The position numbers and the translations under genes are program-made. A DNA stretch of 64,000 nt from Desulfamplus sp. (GTDB lineage: Bacteria > Desulfobacterota > Desulfobacteria > Desulfobacterales > Desulfobacteraceae): NCBI GenBank assembly GCA_015231615.1, contig JADGBE010000003.1:1-64000 (forward strand), given 5' to 3'. Of the stretch, positions 1 through 9,083 are shown piece after piece (within the stretch, counting starts at the first letter, position 1; each line of letters opens with the position of its first letter). The notes under the pieces were generated by a model, which worked only from the letters and a program-made list of their open reading frames with translations, ran no database searches and was not told the origin of the DNA.

Positions 1-1620
1 GTTGCCCCTGATGGTTATGTGTTTGATAAGTGGTCAGGACAGATCGCTAATTTGGAAGATATTAACAGCAAATGCACTTCTCTCTATATGCCTCCAAATG
101 AGGTAGAGATTCTTGCGACCTATTCATTGTCTGAAATAGTTACTCCTGATCCAGAACCTCAGCCTGATCCAACACCAACTCCAACGCCTGATCCAACACC
201 TACCCCAGAGCCACCTCCAACGCCTGAACCTACACCTGAGCCTGAGCCAGAACCTACACCAGAACCTGTAATATCAACATTTTCTGCACCATTGATACTT
301 GGTGGTGAGTGGGAAACACGGCTTAACATGGTCAATATTAGTGATAAAACATTAAATTTTGACTTGATGACCTTTGCTACTAATGGGAATAGTATAGAGC
401 ATTGCGATATGCAGATTCCAGCAGGAGCTGTCAAATTTGGTAAATCTAACACTCTATGCTCATATTCTGGTAAAGAAGAGTTAGATTTAAGCTCTATGAT
501 TCTTTCTGCTGAAATTATGAATCTACCAGGATACATGGAGTTTGTATTGCCGGGTCAATATAGAATCAGCTTACCATTGCAGCGAAGTGGTGTGTCAGTT
601 CAACAGAACACTATCGCTTCGTCAGATGATAATAATAATGATGGAATAAGCTATCTTCCTATGGTTATAAATAAAGATGGCTGGTGGACTATTGTCGTGA
701 TGTCTAACACCACGGACAAGACAAAAAAGATTACTATTTCACTTACTAATGGTCAAAAAATAGTTCGCAATATAGCCGCATACGGTCAAGATATATTTTC
801 TATAGGTGATTTACTAAACAGCTCTTCCAATTCAAACAGCTCTTCAAATGGGTTGGAAGAGAATAATGTAAATATAGGTATCTCTGGAGTTATAGAAAAC
901 AGTGATGGAGTTACTGGTGCTGTGTTCATAGGAAACAACAATGGAGCATTAACAGGATACTCTCTTGAAAATACACTATCAAAGACCCTTTATATGCCGT
1001 TAGTGGTGCAAGATAGCAGTTGGTGGACGGCTATCAATCTGTTTAATCCGAATGACCAAATTGCATCTATTAGCATAATATCTTATGCTGAATCAGGCAC
1101 TATGCTTGATATTCAATCTCGTAAAATAGAGTCAAATCAAACTATAATTGAGTCTTATCAATCCTTGGGATTGCCTGATAAAACAGCATGGGTCAAAATA
1201 GTCTCTGACAAACCTTTAGCTGGCAGTGGATTTTTTGGCATGGAAGATGGAAGTCAACTCTCAGGAGTGGGACTATCTAATAATTTAGCTGCAAATGGTG
1301 TAGTAATGCTCTCTGACGATGGCGATTGCGGAGTTGTATTTGCTAATCCTTCGTCTGAATCTGGTAAAATTTTGCTTAAAGTTATGGATTCAAAAGGCAG
1401 TCAAATTGCCCAAAAGAGCGTGGATATAAATAAAAATGGTATGATAGCTGGATTGATAAGCCAATTGTTTAATGGAAAGGATATAGCTAAAGCCCGTTAT
1501 ATTATATATTCATTCGTTCCAAACAAAAGTTCAACTGAATCTAATGGTATTGTTGGTTTGCGTATCAATATCCCTTCAGATGGAGCCAAAATAGATACTG
1601 CAGAATTGCTTGAATTTTAG
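1..1620 (+). CDS. Partial (5' truncated by window) surface/secreted protein: InlB-like repeat tail, Pro/Thr/Glu-rich linker, then a large C-terminal region
   Basis: Frame is open from base 1 (VAPDGYVFDKWSGQI...), so the ATG at 19 is probably internal; PDPEPQPDPTPTPTPDPTPTPEP... linker at about 139-270; stop at 1618-1620. Confidence 0.7.
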   Translation, partial: VAPDGYVFDKWSGQIANLEDINSKCTSLYMPPNEVEILATYSLSEIVTPDPEPQPDPTPTPTPDPTPTPEPPPTPEPTPEPEPEPTPEPVISTFSAPLILGGEWETRLNMVNISDKTLNFDLMTFATNGNSIEHCDMQIPAGAVKFGKSNTLCSYSGKEELDLSSMILSAEIMNLPGYMEFVLPGQYRISLPLQRSGVSVQQNTIASSDDNNNDGISYLPMVINKDGWWTIVVMSNTTDKTKKITISLTNGQKIVRNIAAYGQDIFSIGDLLNSSSNSNSSSNGLEENNVNIGISGVIENSDGVTGAVFIGNNNGALTGYSLENTLSKTLYMPLVVQDSSWWTAINLFNPNDQIASISIISYAESGTMLDIQSRKIESNQTIIESYQSLGLPDKTAWVKIVSDKPLAGSGFFGMEDGSQLSGVGLSNNLAANGVVMLSDDGDCGVVFANPSSESGKILLKVMDSKGSQIAQKSVDINKNGMIAGLISQLFNGKDIAKARYIIYSFVPNKSSTESNGIVGLRINIPSDGAKIDTAELLEF

Positions 1621-1638
1621 TCAAATTTAATAAAAACT

Positions 1639-1666
1639 GTAGAGACGCACAGCCGTGCGTCTCTAC
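1639..1666. repeat. Perfect 12-bp inverted repeat GTAGAGACGCAC-AGCC-GTGCGTCTCTAC, REP-like palindrome
   Basis: Read directly; related palindromes at 11140-11165 and 44816-44840. Confidence 0.6.
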
Positions 1667-1984
1667 CTATATCTTCCCATTTTTCCTATCACATTCCCCA
1701 AACAGTTATGATTTTATCTTTATAACTCTCTTCCCTGCAAAAAATCTTCTCTTCCCAGGTTTTAGATTTTTCTCTATCAAAAATAATCAGATACTCATCA
1801 CTTATCATAACGGATTTAGAGGAGGTCTTTGACTAATTAGCAGATATGTAAAAATGCAATAATGAATTTTCCTTGACAAAAATGAAATAATCTTTGTAAA
1901 CATCGTTAATCTTTTTTCATACAGAGCCACATATCTATGTTGTCTTTGTATAAACAACTTTTTTATTTATTAAGGATAAAAACA

Positions 1985-3643
1985 ATGGGCATGAGATTTA
2001 CAAAAAGTAACGATGTACTTGGAACAGTAAACCGCGGTGATGCCGCAGAATCAAGCCTTTGCACACTCTGTCGTGCAGATTGTAAAGGAAAATGTGAAAC
2101 ATGGCTATCAAGCATGGTAGGCAGAAAGCTACTCTATCCAAGAAGTTTTGGATTTGTAACTGCTGGTGCAAATAACACCACACATGTTGGAGTATCTTAT
2201 AATTCTCTTAGAATTCAAGGATATGCTTACGGGGCACAGGGAATGGCACCGGGTCTTACTAACAGCCAAGATGATTGCATATTCCCAAATGTAAGCCTTG
2301 AGACATCATTTGGTAAAAAGGTTAAGACAAAAGTTCGTATGCCACTTATGACTGGTGCGATGGGTTCAACATTTATTGCTGAAAAATATTGGGACGCATT
2401 TGCTATTGGTGGTGCTATTGTTGGTATTCCAGTTGTTATTGGTGAAAATGTTGTTGGTGTTGACCGCAAATCTGAGATAGCTTCGGGTCCAGAGAGAAAA
2501 GGAAAGATCAAATCAGCCCCAGAACTTGATCGCAGAATTGACACATATCTAAGATACCACGATGGCTATGGAGCAATAATTGTTCAGCTTAATGTTGAAG
2601 ATACACGTAACGGTGTAGCTGAGTATGTTGTTGATAAGTATGGCGACAAGTGCATTATTGAGCTTAAATGGGGACAAGGTGCTAAAAACATTGGTGGCGA
2701 AATTCAGGTAAGAAGCATTGAATATGCAAAGTTCCTTAAAGAGCGTGGTTATGTAGTTGATCCAGACCCAACTTTGCCTGAAGTTCAAAAAGGTTTTGAG
2801 CAGGGTGCAATTAAATCTTTTGCCCGTCATAGCCGTTTAGGAGCTACAAGCCTTACCTCTGTGGAAAAAGTAAGAGAAGATTTTATGAACAGCGTTGAGT
2901 ATCTTCGCGGTATTGGTTTCAATAGAGTAACTCTTAAAACTGGTTCTTATGGAATGGAAGAGCTTGCAATGGCAATTAAATTCTCAACAGATGCACAGCT
3001 TGATCTTCTTACAATTGATGGTTCTGGCGGTGGCACAGGAATGAGCCCTTGGAACATGATGCAAAGCTGGGGCGTTCCTTCAATTATCCTACACGCTAAG
3101 GCTTATGAGTATGCCAATATGCTTGCTGCAAAGGGTAAACAGGTTGTTGATCTATCTTTTGCTGGTGGTTTTGCCTTAGAAGATCATATTTTCAAATCTC
3201 TTGCACTTGGTGCCCCTTACAGCAAACTTGTCTGCATGGGAAGAGCTGTTATGATTCCGGGCTTTCTTGGAGCAAATATTGAAGGGTCAATCTATCCAGA
3301 GAGAAGAGAGAGAGTAAATGGTAACTGGAACGAACTGCCAAAAACTGTTCTTGAAGTTGGAAAGACTGCTGATGAGATTTTTGCAGGATACCACGATATG
3401 GAGAAAAAACTTGGCAAAGATGAGATGAAGAAAATCCCTTATGGGGCTATTGGATTCTATACACTTGCCGATAAACTTGCCTGCGGTGTTCAGCAGCTTA
3501 TGGCTGGGGCAAGAAAATTCTCTTTAAATCAGATCACACGAAATGACATCTTTTCTGGTAACCGCGAAACTGCAAAAGAGACAGGTATTCCTCATGTTTC
3601 TGATGTAAATGATGAATCTGCACGTAAAATTCTAAATTCATAA
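1985..3643 (+). CDS. FMN-binding glutamate synthase family protein (GltB-type central/FMN domain)
   Basis: LDLLTIDGSGGGTGMSPWNMMQSWGVPS and VDLSFAGGFALEDHIFKSLALGAPYSKLVCMGRA are GltS FMN-domain-like; ATG at 1985 preceded by AAGGA is preferred over the ORF-track start at 1937. Confidence 0.85.
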   Translation: MGMRFTKSNDVLGTVNRGDAAESSLCTLCRADCKGKCETWLSSMVGRKLLYPRSFGFVTAGANNTTHVGVSYNSLRIQGYAYGAQGMAPGLTNSQDDCIFPNVSLETSFGKKVKTKVRMPLMTGAMGSTFIAEKYWDAFAIGGAIVGIPVVIGENVVGVDRKSEIASGPERKGKIKSAPELDRRIDTYLRYHDGYGAIIVQLNVEDTRNGVAEYVVDKYGDKCIIELKWGQGAKNIGGEIQVRSIEYAKFLKERGYVVDPDPTLPEVQKGFEQGAIKSFARHSRLGATSLTSVEKVREDFMNSVEYLRGIGFNRVTLKTGSYGMEELAMAIKFSTDAQLDLLTIDGSGGGTGMSPWNMMQSWGVPSIILHAKAYEYANMLAAKGKQVVDLSFAGGFALEDHIFKSLALGAPYSKLVCMGRAVMIPGFLGANIEGSIYPERRERVNGNWNELPKTVLEVGKTADEIFAGYHDMEKKLGKDEMKKIPYGAIGFYTLADKLACGVQQLMAGARKFSLNQITRNDIFSGNRETAKETGIPHVSDVNDESARKILNS

Positions 3644-3756
3644 AAACTACACTAAGTTTAGTATTCCAGATAAATAAATTGGCAATGTCTTTTGCCCACC
3701 CTGCCCCCCTCCTCAATGGAGAGGGGCAAAATAATTATCTGAAAAGCTATAGTAGA

Positions 3757-5064
3757 TTAGAACCAATATTGACAAGTTTTTCCTTGATAGTTCTCTACAA
3801 CTGCCCTACTTCCATCTATATGCTTCATATAATTAGGCAACAGTGGCACTTTTCCATACCCACCCGGAAGATCAATCATATAATGAGGGATTGCAATACC
3901 TGTAAGATTTCCTCTCATTGCCTTCATTATGCTAATACCAGTCTCAAAGGAAGGTCTAAAGTGATAAGTTCCAGCAATTAGATCAGGATGATGGAGATAA
4001 TAAGGTTTAACTCTAATTTTGATAAGTTTTCTCATCAGTTCAACCATAATTTCTGGAGTATCATTTACCCCTTTTAGAAGAACAGTCTGACAACCTAATG
4101 GAATACCAGCACGGATAAGAGTTAAACATGCTGATGCTGCATCATCTGTAATTTCATCAGGGTGGTTAAAATGGGTATTGATATAAAGTGGATGATATTT
4201 CTCAAGAATTGACGCTAAGTTCTCAGTAATACGATATGGTAAAGTGCATAACACTCTTGTATGAATCCTGATAGTCTCTACATGGTCAATCTCCCTTATT
4301 GCAAAGAGAATTCTATCAAGTTTCTCTGTTGTCAGAAGCAATGGATCGCCGCCTGAGAGTATGACATCACGTATCATCTTATTATTTCTAATATAATGAA
4401 CACCTTCGTCAATTCCTTGATCAATGTTGCTTAATCCATTCGATTTAGGTTCAGAGTAATCCCTATCTCCTAAACTCAATTTAGATTCAACGCAATTCCC
4501 TGAACTCAATTTAGATTCGGTATCGGTATAATCACCTGATGCGGTGCAATCACCCAAACCCACCTTTCTCTTTCTCATACAGTAACGGCAATACATAGCA
4601 CATTGGTTTGAGACAAGGAAAATAACCCTGTCAGGGTATCTGTGAATAATTGATGGAACTGGAGATTGAGAATCTTCATGCAAAGGGTCGTAAGGATTTA
4701 CGGGATAAAAGGGCTTTAACAAAGGATCGTTGCTATTTATGAGATCAAAGTGTTCTGGCGAGGTGTTAGAGAGTTCATTAATATCAGGCACTGCTTGTTT
4801 CCAGATCGGGTCTCCTATATTCTTAATCAAAGAGAGGTAATATGGAGTTATACGCATTGGGTATTTTTCAGTAACTTTCTCTAAAGGACTCTGTGATACC
4901 GAATTTTCAACACTATCTATATTAGTATTAAACAAATTGGCGATGGAATTAATATCGACCTTTAATTTGTTTCCCAAATATTGTTCAAGTTGGGAGGCTG
5001 TAACAATGCTATTTTTTAACTGCGTCTGCCATCTTGCAGAACTTATATTAATAATTTCCATCAC
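3757..5064 (-). CDS. KamA-family radical SAM protein (lysine 2,3-aminomutase-like)
   Basis: CAMYCRYCMRKRKVG (CxxxCxxC radical SAM motif), DVILSGGDPLLL, HTRVLCTLPYRIT; N-terminal W..QLKN segment typical of the family. Confidence 0.88.
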   Translation of the reverse strand: MMEIINISSARWQTQLKNSIVTASQLEQYLGNKLKVDINSIANLFNTNIDSVENSVSQSPLEKVTEKYPMRITPYYLSLIKNIGDPIWKQAVPDINELSNTSPEHFDLINSNDPLLKPFYPVNPYDPLHEDSQSPVPSIIHRYPDRVIFLVSNQCAMYCRYCMRKRKVGLGDCTASGDYTDTESKLSSGNCVESKLSLGDRDYSEPKSNGLSNIDQGIDEGVHYIRNNKMIRDVILSGGDPLLLTTEKLDRILFAIREIDHVETIRIHTRVLCTLPYRITENLASILEKYHPLYINTHFNHPDEITDDAASACLTLIRAGIPLGCQTVLLKGVNDTPEIMVELMRKLIKIRVKPYYLHHPDLIAGTYHFRPSFETGISIMKAMRGNLTGIAIPHYMIDLPGGYGKVPLLPNYMKHIDGSRAVVENYQGKTCQYWF

Positions 5065-5081
5065 ACCGTGTTTGTTTTAGG

Positions 5082-5984
5082 CTATCCATGAATATTAAAG
5101 AGAATATCGTTTTCTACATAGAGCTGCTCAAGTTTATGATGGTGTTTTTTTAAATCGTCTCCAAGCCTACTTGCAAGCTCCTGAACGATATACTTTATAA
5201 TACAGAACATATTTGATGTATTGCCAATAAATGGGATAGAGTTCATTGGGACAACGAGAAAAAAGTTAGCAAATTGAATAATAGGAGACATTGTGTTGTC
5301 TGTGATAAGAAGCAATGTATGACCTTCTCTGCGAATAAATTTTCCAAGTTTTATAAGCTCATTTGGATAGCGTGTTGTAGCAACCATTATAATAAGGCTA
5401 TTTTCAGGTGCATTAGAAATTTGATCAATAGTTGTAGTATCACTGCCTTTAACAATCGTTATACCTTTTCTAATACGGCTTAATGACCAACCCATAAAAT
5501 ATGCAAATGTGTAAGATAACCTTGAGCCAGCAACATATACATTTGGGTTTTTGAGTAGATAGTCAACTATCTCATTTAGCTTTTCTATATCAACAGATTC
5601 GTAAAGATATTGAAGATTACTCATCTCTTCGAGCACAACGTGGTTGAGGCGATTTATGTCAGGTTTTTGAATCCCTTTTAGATCAGCCCGATCAAGAAGT
5701 GTTAAACCTGTATCAAGAAAGCTCTTTAGACCTTGCTGAAATTCACTATAACCTTTATATCCGCAACTATCTATAAATCTAATAACCGTTGCCTCGCTTG
5801 TTTTACAGGTCTCTGCAAGCTCTTTTATGGTCATAAATACTGCTTTTGTAGGATTTTGCATAATGTAATTACCAAGAATTTTCCCTTTTGGAGTTAATGA
5901 ATCCAAACGGCTTATTATATTGGTCATCACAGAGTTTACATTTAACGGTATATTGTGTATGGAGCCTTGAGTTGAATTGGTCAT
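5082..5984 (-). CDS. MurR/RpiR family transcriptional regulator (HTH + SIS domain)
   Basis: MTIKELAETCKTSEATVIRFIDSCGYKGYSEFQQGLK HTH, followed by a SIS-like domain (VYVAGSRLSYTFA...). Confidence 0.88.
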   Translation of the reverse strand: MTNSTQGSIHNIPLNVNSVMTNIISRLDSLTPKGKILGNYIMQNPTKAVFMTIKELAETCKTSEATVIRFIDSCGYKGYSEFQQGLKSFLDTGLTLLDRADLKGIQKPDINRLNHVVLEEMSNLQYLYESVDIEKLNEIVDYLLKNPNVYVAGSRLSYTFAYFMGWSLSRIRKGITIVKGSDTTTIDQISNAPENSLIIMVATTRYPNELIKLGKFIRREGHTLLLITDNTMSPIIQFANFFLVVPMNSIPFIGNTSNMFCIIKYIVQELASRLGDDLKKHHHKLEQLYVENDILFNIHG

Positions 5985-6100
5985 TTTGTATTTATTTCAA
6001 ATTAATATATTGGGGTGTTAGTATAAATTTAATACTCTATTTGACATATAGCACTACATTAATTTTTTATATATCAAAACTATTAAAATACAGCAATAAC

Positions 6101-6136
6101 AATACCCCCCTTCTTTAATTAGTAAAGAGGGGTATT
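6101..6136 (-). terminator. Putative intrinsic terminator downstream of ppdK
   Basis: Inverted repeat AATACCCC..TTCTTTA-ATTAG-TAAAGAGGGGTATT just 3' of the ppdK stop. Confidence 0.5.
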
Positions 6137-6145
6137 AAAAATAAA

Positions 6146-8881
6146 TTATCGAAGTGCTGCCTGAGCTGCTGCAAGTCTTGCTACTGGCACTCTATATGGT
6201 GAGCAACTTACATAATTAAGACCTATCTTGTGACAAAATGCAATTGATTCTGGGTCTCCACCATGCTCTCCGCAGATTCCAAGTTTTATATTGGGTCTTG
6301 TCTCTCTACCTTTTTTAACGGATATTTCAACAAGAGAGCCAACAGCCTCTATATCTAAGGTTGCAAATGGGTCTGCATCTAAAATCGCGTTATCAATGTA
6401 ATCATTCATAAATGAGCCAATGTCATCACGGCTGAATCCAAAGGTCATCTGGGTGAGATCATTTGTGCCAAAAGAGAAAAATTCAGCATATTCAGCCATT
6501 TTATCAGAGACTAAAGCTGCCCTTGGAACTTCAATCATGGTGCCAAATTGATAATAAATAGAGCTAATTTGATGAGTTTTTATGACTTCATCATAAACTG
6601 AAACACAAAGGCGTTTGGCAAAACTAAGCTCTTTCTCATTGCATGTTACAGGTACCATTATTTCAGGAAGAGGATTTTTACCCTCTTTTATAAGCTCTGC
6701 TGATGACTCAAAAATCGCTTTGAACTGCATCTTTGTAATCTCTGGAAATGTTATCCCAAGCCTTACACCTCTATGCCCCATCATTGGATTTACCTCTTCA
6801 AGAGATTTACTCCTCTTTTCAATCTCTTCAATATCAATACCAAGCTCTCTTGATAACTCTTCTTGATTCTCTCTTGTGTGTGGCACAAACTCATGGAGTG
6901 GTGGGTCAAGAAGACGGAATGTTACTGGTTTACTATCCATTATCTCAAGAGTTGATTTCATCTCTTTTTTGATAAATGGATATAATTCATCTAACGCTAT
7001 CTGACGCTCATGCGAAGTTTTACTCAAGATTACTTTACGAAGCAAAAATAGAGGTTTTTCAGAGTTTGCCCCATAAAACATGTGTTCAGTTCTAAAAAGT
7101 CCAATTCCTTCAGCTCCAAATTCAAGAGCTTGGGCCGCATCTTTTGGGGTTTCTGCATTAGTTCTAACCTTTAGTGTGCGATATTTATCAGCAATTACCA
7201 TAAACTGTTTAAATTTAGGATTTGCTGTAGCATCTTTCATATTAAGTTTACCGTCATAGACAATACCAGTTGAGCCGTTGAGCGTTAAAAAATCCCCCTC
7301 TTTATATACTTTACCGCTTACACTACCTCCAGCACCATAAGCACCAACTACATGAATCTCTTTTAAATCATATCTGATTTTAAGAGAGCCAGCCCCCACA
7401 ATACAGCATTTTCCCCAACCTCTTGCAACAAGAGCTGCGTGGCTTGTCATACCACCACGAGCTGTTAGAATTCCCTTAGCTGCCCTCATTCCTTCAATAT
7501 CTTCGGGATTTGTCTCTTCTCTTACCAAGATCACAGATTTGCCTTTTTTCTCCCAATAAACTGCATCTTCAGAGGTAAAGACAATCTCACCACAAGCTCC
7601 GCCAGGACCTGCTGGCAAACCCTGAACAACAATTTTTGCATATTTTTCAGCATCAGGATCGACAATTGGGTGGAGCATCTCATCTAACTGCTTAGGGTCA
7701 AGACGGTTTATCATTGTTGGTTCATCAATTAGCCTCTCTTCAAGCATATCCATTGCCATATTTAAAGCAGCAGTGCCTGTTCGTTTACCAACTCTACATT
7801 GAAGCATATAGAGTTTTCCCTGCTCAATTGTAAATTCAATGTCTTGCATATCTTTATAATGTTTTTCAAGAATTGTTCTAATTTGGGCAAGCTCTTTATA
7901 AATTTCAGGCATAGACTCTTCAAGTGAAGGCAGATGTGCATTGTGGTCAGACTTTGTATCATTGTTTAAAGGGTTTGGAGTTCTGATTCCAGCTACCACA
8001 TCTTCACCTTGAGCATTTGGGAGCCACTCACCATAAAAGGTATTTGCTCCAGTTGCTGGATTTCTCGTAAAAGCAACGCCAGTTGCAGATGTGCTGCCCA
8101 TATTACCAAAAACCATACTCTGAACATTAACCGCTGTTCCCCAAGTATCAGGGATATGCTCAATTCTTCTATAAGATACAGCCCGTTTTCCATTCCAACT
8201 TTTAAATACAGCACCAATTGAACCAAGTAGTTGCTCATAAGGATCGTCAGGAAATTCAACACCAAGATGGTAAACAATTTTCCGTTTAAACTTATTGCAA
8301 AGCTCTCTCATCTCATCTGCTGTTATCTCTGTATCTGTATCATAGTTTCTGTCATTTTTTAGATCATTTAGCATCATCTCAAGGTGAAGGCGTATTCCCA
8401 TTCCATCTTTTGGCTCTACCCCTTCTGCTTTTTCCATTACAACATCTGAATACATCATAATCAATCTTCGATAAGCATCATAGACAAACCACGGGTTACC
8501 TGTTTGCTCAATTAGACCCGGAATTGTTCCAGGAGACAACCCAACATTAAGAACTGTCTCCATCATTCCCGGCATTGAGCGTCTTGCACCAGATCGGCTT
8601 GAAACCAAAAGCGGATTTTTGGGGTCACCAAATTTTTTACCCATAAACTTTTCAATGTTTGACATTTCTCTATTTAACTCTTCATATAAACGGTCAGGAA
8701 GTTTTCCACCTGCTTTAAAATAGTCGTTGCAACACTCTGTTGAGATAGTAAAGCCTGCTGGAACAGGAAGTCCTAAAATTGCCATTTCAGCTAAATTTGC
8801 ACCTTTGCCTCCAAGAAGGTTCTTCTCAGAGGCATTTCCATCTGCTTTGCCACCTCCAAAGCTATAGATATATTGTGTCAT
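6146..8881 (-). CDS. ppdK: Pyruvate, phosphate dikinase
   Basis: Full-length 911 aa; GGKGANLAEM N-terminus, GGMTSHAALVARGWGKCCIVG phospho-His domain, GLFRTEHMF, GICGEHGGDP C-terminus. Confidence 0.97.
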   Translation of the reverse strand: MTQYIYSFGGGKADGNASEKNLLGGKGANLAEMAILGLPVPAGFTISTECCNDYFKAGGKLPDRLYEELNREMSNIEKFMGKKFGDPKNPLLVSSRSGARRSMPGMMETVLNVGLSPGTIPGLIEQTGNPWFVYDAYRRLIMMYSDVVMEKAEGVEPKDGMGIRLHLEMMLNDLKNDRNYDTDTEITADEMRELCNKFKRKIVYHLGVEFPDDPYEQLLGSIGAVFKSWNGKRAVSYRRIEHIPDTWGTAVNVQSMVFGNMGSTSATGVAFTRNPATGANTFYGEWLPNAQGEDVVAGIRTPNPLNNDTKSDHNAHLPSLEESMPEIYKELAQIRTILEKHYKDMQDIEFTIEQGKLYMLQCRVGKRTGTAALNMAMDMLEERLIDEPTMINRLDPKQLDEMLHPIVDPDAEKYAKIVVQGLPAGPGGACGEIVFTSEDAVYWEKKGKSVILVREETNPEDIEGMRAAKGILTARGGMTSHAALVARGWGKCCIVGAGSLKIRYDLKEIHVVGAYGAGGSVSGKVYKEGDFLTLNGSTGIVYDGKLNMKDATANPKFKQFMVIADKYRTLKVRTNAETPKDAAQALEFGAEGIGLFRTEHMFYGANSEKPLFLLRKVILSKTSHERQIALDELYPFIKKEMKSTLEIMDSKPVTFRLLDPPLHEFVPHTRENQEELSRELGIDIEEIEKRSKSLEEVNPMMGHRGVRLGITFPEITKMQFKAIFESSAELIKEGKNPLPEIMVPVTCNEKELSFAKRLCVSVYDEVIKTHQISSIYYQFGTMIEVPRAALVSDKMAEYAEFFSFGTNDLTQMTFGFSRDDIGSFMNDYIDNAILDADPFATLDIEAVGSLVEISVKKGRETRPNIKLGICGEHGGDPESIAFCHKIGLNYVSCSPYRVPVARLAAAQAALR

Positions 8882-9083
8882 TTGTGAGTTTTTCCTTATA
8901 TTGAAAGTTATTTATAAGTTGATTTAAAAATTAAGATTGGCTATATCATAATAAAAACTGATTAATAGCTATATCGTGAACTATGTCAAGAATTCTAAGA
9001 TAAAAGATTTGATAACTTTTGAAAAATTGTCAAATCTAAAAAATATAGTTAGCCGAAAATTTTTATACAATAAAGAATATTTT

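Noticed and set aside
159-536. Minus-strand 125-aa ORF with GSGVGSG repeats
   Set aside because: Antisense artefact of the Pro/Thr/Glu-rich linker in the plus-strand gene.
3679-3981. 100-aa plus-strand ORF overlapping the KamA-like gene end
   Set aside because: Antisense to a well-supported gene and composed of unlikely sequence; the overlap region includes a GC-rich hairpin.
8976-9083. Extended N-terminus of the ABC-F protein from the ORF track
   Set aside because: The extension is AT-rich and not typical of ABC-F proteins; ATG at 9084 (MINIDSISKSYG) fits the family start.
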